Shown piece after piece: positions 60,095 through 64,000 of a stretch of DNA of 64,000 bases. Origin of the DNA: an uncultured Bacteroidales bacterium. Lineage in GTDB: Bacteria; Bacteroidota; Bacteroidia; Bacteroidales; Muribaculaceae. Below the pieces are notes generated by a model. The model was not told the DNA's origin and searched no databases. It saw only the letters and a list, made by a program, of their open reading frames with translations. The stretch spans positions 186,001-250,000 of the forward strand of contig CADBBK010000001.1 of the NCBI GenBank assembly GCA_902792895.1, given 5' to 3'. Position numbers and translations under genes: made by a program. Within the stretch, counting starts at the first letter, position 1. The number at the start of each line of letters is the position of its first letter.

Positions 60095-61174
60095 TCAGAC
60101 TTTCAGCAATTTAAACAACAGTCGCTTTATCTTATATCTCAACGACTTGCGGCCTTTCAAGATCAACTCGCTCGCATACTCATACATACCCTCATAATCA
60201 TGGTCCAGCATCAACTTCACCTCAGGTTTTGAAGAAGGATTCTGAGTAAAATACTCGAGTAGCCTCGGAACCAGTTCATTGGTTTCCATCTCCTGCTTGA
60301 AGTAGTCAATCACACCGGCCTTATCAGCCTTGTTGTAGCCAATCAGCTGCTTGCCATGCTGGAAAAAGATGGCAACATACTCAGCAAAAAGATATTGATA
60401 GCCTTCCTGATAATTGTACTTATCAAGTAGTCCAAGACGTTTAGTTGAGAAATTGAGCAGTTCAGGAAAGAAGCGATTATAACGGTCGGCTGCGCCCCCA
60501 TAACGGTAATAGTAAACCGGCTCATCAGTCATATACATCGACTTCAGATAGGGGAATAGCATGACATTAAAATGTTCATCTTCTCCCATGAAGCGGATAT
60601 CCGGTGAAAACAACTCTGTTTCTTGAAGTGCCTTGTCTATAAGACTCTTTTTGAACAGGCGCCCCCACATAGAAACGGTGAAGCAAGTCTTTCCAAAGAA
60701 GCCCACGTAGTACTTATCAAAAAGCTCGGGTTGAGTGACGACCTGATTGACTGGGAAAATGCTGTGATTGTTTAATTTCTGCTCGAAAATGCCAAGTTTC
60801 CTGACGATAGCTCCCAGCACCAAATCCACATCTTTATTTACCATGTGGCCAACTAAGGTTTCGATAGCACCCGGCATCAGCATGTCATCACTGTCAACAA
60901 ACGCTACAAAATCACCCGTAGCCACCTTGTAACCATCACGACGTGCAAAAGTAAGTCCTTCGTTCTGCTTATCCACTACCTTGATGCGCGTATCCTTTTC
61001 TGCCCATTTTTTTGCCATCAACGGGCTACTATCGGTCGAACCATCATTGACAACAATAATCTCCAGGTTCTTGTATGATTGTGTGCAAATTGACTTGAGG
61101 CAAGCATCGATGTACCGCTCTTGGTTATATAACGGTACCAGGACACTCACTTTGGGAGAATTAAGATCACTCAT
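60095..61174 (-). CDS. family 2 glycosyltransferase, tandem paralogue 4
   Basis: 359 residues. KVSVLVPLYNQERYIDACLK, VVNDGSTDSS, ARRDGYKVATGDFVAF, metal site FVDSDDMLMPG, MGEDEHFNVMLFPYLKSM and YYYRYGGAADRYN. The most diverged of the four in the acceptor half. Basic C-terminus (RYKIKRLLFKLLKV). Upstream is the first of two O-acyl genes, with an 88-base gap that holds no obvious promoter. Confidence 0.9.
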   Translation of the reverse strand: MSDLNSPKVSVLVPLYNQERYIDACLKSICTQSYKNLEIIVVNDGSTDSSPLMAKKWAEKDTRIKVVDKQNEGLTFARRDGYKVATGDFVAFVDSDDMLMPGAIETLVGHMVNKDVDLVLGAIVRKLGIFEQKLNNHSIFPVNQVVTQPELFDKYYVGFFGKTCFTVSMWGRLFKKSLIDKALQETELFSPDIRFMGEDEHFNVMLFPYLKSMYMTDEPVYYYRYGGAADRYNRFFPELLNFSTKRLGLLDKYNYQEGYQYLFAEYVAIFFQHGKQLIGYNKADKAGVIDYFKQEMETNELVPRLLEYFTQNPSSKPEVKLMLDHDYEGMYEYASELILKGRKSLRYKIKRLLFKLLKV

Positions 61175-61262
61175 GACTCGAGAGAATTTGGTAGGAAAAA
61201 ATTCAAATAGTTTATAAAACCGTCTTGGCCAATCGCTTTTTAGCCTTTGACAATTTATGGGC

Positions 61263-61814
61263 TTAAACCGGATATACTATATACTCCTCAGTAGGAGAAT
61301 AATCTCGCTGGATAATCTGACCGGGATTACCAATCACTAAACAATTATCAGGTACGTCAAAATTAACGAAGGCTCCAGGTGCAATGAAAACATTATTTCC
61401 AATTGTAACCCCTCCGACTATAATAGAATTAGCCTGCATGCACACGTTGTTGCCAATCTTGGGAAAGCCAGCACGCCTACCTTGTGAATTGCCGATTAGT
61501 GTGCCCTGAGAGAGGTTGAAATTATCACCGATAACAGCGTTAGGATTCACGACAATGGTACCGAAATGGACGATTCTGAATCCCTTCCCGATTTTTGTTT
61601 CTACAGGGATCTGAATACCTGTGATATACATAGTTATGCGATGAAGCACCCTCCAGAATGCTTTCAGAAAGAAATTGTTTGATGTTGATGCCATTCTGTA
61701 GCAGTGCACCATCGTGTAACCTGGCACAAAGAAAAAATACTTCAGCCGAACGCTCAATTTCTTTGCATTCTCGCCTTCATATCGGTATAGGTCTTCGTAG
61801 ATAGCCTGTCTCAT
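61263..61814 (-). CDS. serine-acetyltransferase-like (CysE/LbetaH) O-acetyltransferase
   Basis: 183 residues. An N-terminal alpha-helical part with a hydrophobic stretch (about 25-60), then left-handed beta-helix repeats (about 75-165) with the CysE-type His/Asp layout in FRIVHFGTIVVNPNAVIGDN and the loop GNSQGRRAGFPKIGN. This sequence order is common to capsule O-acetyltransferases derived from CysE. With no cysteine-synthesis genes near, acetylation of the surface glycan is the better reading. Confidence 0.85.
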   Translation of the reverse strand: MRQAIYEDLYRYEGENAKKLSVRLKYFFFVPGYTMVHCYRMASTSNNFFLKAFWRVLHRITMYITGIQIPVETKIGKGFRIVHFGTIVVNPNAVIGDNFNLSQGTLIGNSQGRRAGFPKIGNNVCMQANSIIVGGVTIGNNVFIAPGAFVNFDVPDNCLVIGNPGQIIQRDYSPTEEYIVYPV

Positions 61815-61885
61815 ATTATCGGATTAGGTTTTTCTATTGTTCTGAATCGTTGCGTTATTAACCCTATAGAGATCAATAAACGACA

Positions 61886-62884
61886 TCACATTAATCTCAG
61901 TCCTCTAGCCAGTTTATTGGACAAAAGCATCAAAACGCTTGCTATGCAGTATGTGATAATGACCCATACTACCCAAATGAGCAAAGGCCAACGCAGCAAT
62001 GCAACATACTCTGAGAACATCTGCACGGCAAGAAAGCCATGCAGGAACCACATCATCATAGACTTCTCACCCAATGACTCAAAGACACGACTCACTGGCT
62101 GCGGCAACCGCAGATGCAATACCAGCCAAACGACAGCAATGACAAAAAAGAAGGTTATTATCGAGATTTGAATCTGGCAACGCACGACAAAAAGAGCTAA
62201 CAGCAATGCCAAAATCAGCAGGTTACGTCCCTCGAGCACAGACCATGTCAATTTGTGCCCCGACAGAGTTACCTTAGCCATAACTGCTCCAATAATCAAA
62301 CCACCAAAGGTTTGAACCACCAACACTGCAAGATATACCAAGTGTATGAAATACGGGTACATCAAATCGAAATAATGTCGGCTTATCAACCACCCAGTAG
62401 CTAGCATGATGAATATAGCTGCGACAATAGACCATACTATTCCGATGCGGTCAATCGTCCGGAACACCATCGTCGAGCAGAATGTCATCAGCACATATGG
62501 CAACAGGAACCAAGTAAACAGACAGTAGTCCCAACGCAGACCTGTCAAATTTGACAGAGCAAACATTGGTGACGTATTAAATCGTCCTGGATACAAAATC
62601 GAGCCAATGGCGAAAACAAATATCAACAGGACTAACCAGAATGACAAGTACAATCTCCCTGATCGCTTCAAGAGGTAAGGCCATGTAATGCGCCTTTTTT
62701 TGTAAGAGACATAAAGCCCATAACCACTTACCATCAAGAAATACTGAATGGGATGACATGCCGTCGCCAGCACCGGGAACACGCTGTCATCAAGACCAGG
62801 AATCGTTCTGATGCAAGGGAGATGATATAGCATCATCAGCAGTATCGCAAGGCCCTTAATGATGGCGGATTGCTGTCTAGACAT
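61886..62884 (-). CDS. membrane acyltransferase 3 family protein
   Basis: 332 residues with about ten hydrophobic segments; the Acyltransferase_3/OafA-type membrane domain without a periplasmic SGNH domain. IIKGLAILLMMLYHLPCI at residues 8-25 holds the conserved His near the first membrane segment, and FLMVSGYGLYVSYKKR (about 49-64) the second family block. It would move acetyl or a related group across the membrane to the glycan. Together with the soluble CysE-like enzyme, it suggests at least two O-acylation steps. Confidence 0.88.
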   Translation of the reverse strand: MSRQQSAIIKGLAILLMMLYHLPCIRTIPGLDDSVFPVLATACHPIQYFLMVSGYGLYVSYKKRRITWPYLLKRSGRLYLSFWLVLLIFVFAIGSILYPGRFNTSPMFALSNLTGLRWDYCLFTWFLLPYVLMTFCSTMVFRTIDRIGIVWSIVAAIFIMLATGWLISRHYFDLMYPYFIHLVYLAVLVVQTFGGLIIGAVMAKVTLSGHKLTWSVLEGRNLLILALLLALFVVRCQIQISIITFFFVIAVVWLVLHLRLPQPVSRVFESLGEKSMMMWFLHGFLAVQMFSEYVALLRWPLLIWVVWVIITYCIASVLMLLSNKLARGLRLM

Positions 62885-62943
62885 TTTTCTGAGTTTAAGT
62901 AACGACCTATGAGCAGATTGCTTTCTCTTATTTCTTCATCAAT

Positions 62944-63846
62944 TCATTTAATGATCTCCATCTTGGCATCGCTTTTTACCTTGTGACGGATAAGCAAATA
63001 CAAAGCTAAGCCACTTGGGATGCACAACACTGTCAGTAACTTCTTGGGACTCTCCTGAACAAACCGCCAGTTGCGACTCATGATGCTGCTTGAGACATAG
63101 TGAGTACTCACTTGCAGTTTACGCTTAAGACTGCGGGCCACCTGCATCTCTGTCTTGCGGAAAAAGGCAAAGCCTCTGGGGTTGTTCCAGTATTGCTTGA
63201 ACATATTGAAGCTGGAGCCATCCTGCTGATATTCAACGATGACCAATGGCTCGTTAAGAGTGAGCAATTCATAGTCTTGATCTATCAGCATGTACTTGTA
63301 AGCCAGCCCCACATACCTCTCACCCTCAAACAAGGGATACTCAGGATATTTGTTAATGACTTCGGTGCGGTATACCATCTTCTTGTCACCCTTGCCACCA
63401 GCGTTGTAGAAGCCTTGCAGTGTGGTCGTCTTCATGCCATCAGGGAAAGGAGTTCCTATCACCTTGCCATCCTGGGTCACATCAAGGCCAACAATTCCAG
63501 CGACTTGGTTGCTACCATGCTGCCGCCAGAAGGTCAGAATTTTCTCCACTGCATCGTCCGGCATGAAATCATCGCTATCAATGCAGGTGTTAAGTTCTGT
63601 GCTGATATTGCGGTAAGCTGTGTTATGGGCCCCGTGCATACCTTGGTTCTTCTGATAGATGTAACGGATAGAGATTTTACCCTCGGCTATCCAATGCTCA
63701 ACAAGTTCGCGCGTATTATCACTCGAACCATCATCCACCACAAGCCAAACGAAATCCTTGCACGTCTGCCTGCAAAGACTCTCGTATGTACGTCCGATAG
63801 TGTGTGCCCTATTATAAGCGGGAGTGAAAACCGTTAGTGATGCCAT
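62944..63846 (-). CDS. family 2 glycosyltransferase
   Basis: 300 residues, a different GT2 subtype from the four tandem paralogues. LTVFTPAYNRAHTIGRTYES opening, VVDDGSSDNT, metal site CIDSDDFMPDDAV, and EYQQDGSSFNMFKQY in the acceptor domain. The C-terminal hydrophobic patch (about 275-292, LTVLCIPSGLALYLLI) probably attaches it to the membrane. Family includes capsule transferases of galactofuranose and others; donor uncertain. First gene after the partial polymerase-like gene, 30 bases away. Confidence 0.9.
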   Translation of the reverse strand: MASLTVFTPAYNRAHTIGRTYESLCRQTCKDFVWLVVDDGSSDNTRELVEHWIAEGKISIRYIYQKNQGMHGAHNTAYRNISTELNTCIDSDDFMPDDAVEKILTFWRQHGSNQVAGIVGLDVTQDGKVIGTPFPDGMKTTTLQGFYNAGGKGDKKMVYRTEVINKYPEYPLFEGERYVGLAYKYMLIDQDYELLTLNEPLVIVEYQQDGSSFNMFKQYWNNPRGFAFFRKTEMQVARSLKRKLQVSTHYVSSSIMSRNWRFVQESPKKLLTVLCIPSGLALYLLIRHKVKSDAKMEIIK

Positions 63847-63876
63847 AATTCTATCAACAAATGTCGTGCGACAATA

Positions 63877-64000
63877 CTACTTCCACCAGTATTGGTCAAA
63901 GCCCTTGAAGCCTGTAGTTCCGAAATAATAGATAAAGAACATGAAGAATGTGAAACCTGTATAGAGGAACATGATAATCGCAGTCTTTCTGTCCTGATCT
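63877..64000 (-). CDS. 3' end of a membrane protein, probably EpsG-type polysaccharide polymerase (partial)
   Basis: Only the last 40 residues are inside the window. They read as a final membrane segment (TAIIMFLYTGFTFFMFFIYY) and a short tail ending FGTTGFKGFDQYWWK. This is the usual ending of EpsG-like O-antigen/EPS polymerases in Bacteroidetes, and a polymerase is expected in the locus. The rest lies beyond 64000, so the call is tentative. Confidence 0.5.
   Translation of the reverse strand, partial: DQDRKTAIIMFLYTGFTFFMFFIYYFGTTGFKGFDQYWWK

Noticed and set aside
1..64000. tRNA, rRNA, CRISPR arrays, insertion sequences, prophage
   Set aside because: I scanned the gaps and found no cloverleaf with CCA-type end, no rRNA core sequences, no spaced direct repeats of CRISPR type, and no transposase, integrase or phage genes.

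Overview
This window reads as chromosomal DNA from a gut-type member of the Bacteroidales, most likely Prevotellaceae- or Muribaculaceae-like. The grounds are: repeated TAnnTTTG promoter boxes of the Bacteroidetes type instead of -35/-10 sites; weak or absent Shine-Dalgarno sequences; many secreted proteins ending in a dockerin-like tag; BspA-type leucine-rich surface proteins; a C10 protease; a possible type IX secretion signal; and paired deoxynucleoside kinases. The species cannot be fixed from sequence alone. I see no rRNA, tRNA, CRISPR array, insertion sequence or prophage gene.

Left part (1-18.8 kb) is mostly housekeeping: flavin reductase, two tandem deoxynucleoside kinases, a C10 protease, an M23/LysM murein hydrolase, ispD-recG, a dockerin-tagged sulfatase-modifying-factor-like protein, lpxH, a MIP18-type Fe-S assembly protein, HU, a 30-residue mS38-like ribosomal protein, RNase E/G behind a long structured leader, and ornithine aminotransferase plus glutamate-semialdehyde dehydrogenase, which together turn ornithine into glutamate.

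Middle part (19-39 kb) has a run of secreted proteins (two leucine-rich-repeat surface proteins, an esterase, two endonuclease-I-type nucleases), most ending in the same dockerin-like module, with rlmN among them. Then follow rpiB, valS, marC, and a three-gene envelope set on the minus strand (membrane-anchored endo/exonuclease/phosphatase-family protein, beta-helix lipoprotein, family-10-like glycosidase).

Right part (39-64 kb, all minus strand, running off the end) is a surface-polysaccharide locus: glycosyltransferases, an initiating PglC-like phosphoglycosyl transferase, PglD/NeuD-like acyltransferases (one a head-to-tail fusion of two), a DegT aminotransferase, O-acetyltransferases, a membrane acyltransferase and the end of a probable polymerase. 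Embedded in it is a small acyl-building system: four acyl carrier proteins, two ketoacyl-ACP synthases III, an AMP-forming acyl ligase, a ketoreductase-like SDR, an FkbH-type glyceryl-ACP enzyme, a VOC protein, a metallo-beta-lactamase-fold hydrolase and an ATP-grasp ligase. These lie in two promoter-headed operons that look like partial duplicates of each other. I infer that the locus makes a glycan whose amino sugar carries an unusual, short polyketide-like or glycerate-derived acyl group. This is the most interesting system here. The enzymes are recognisable, but the product is not.
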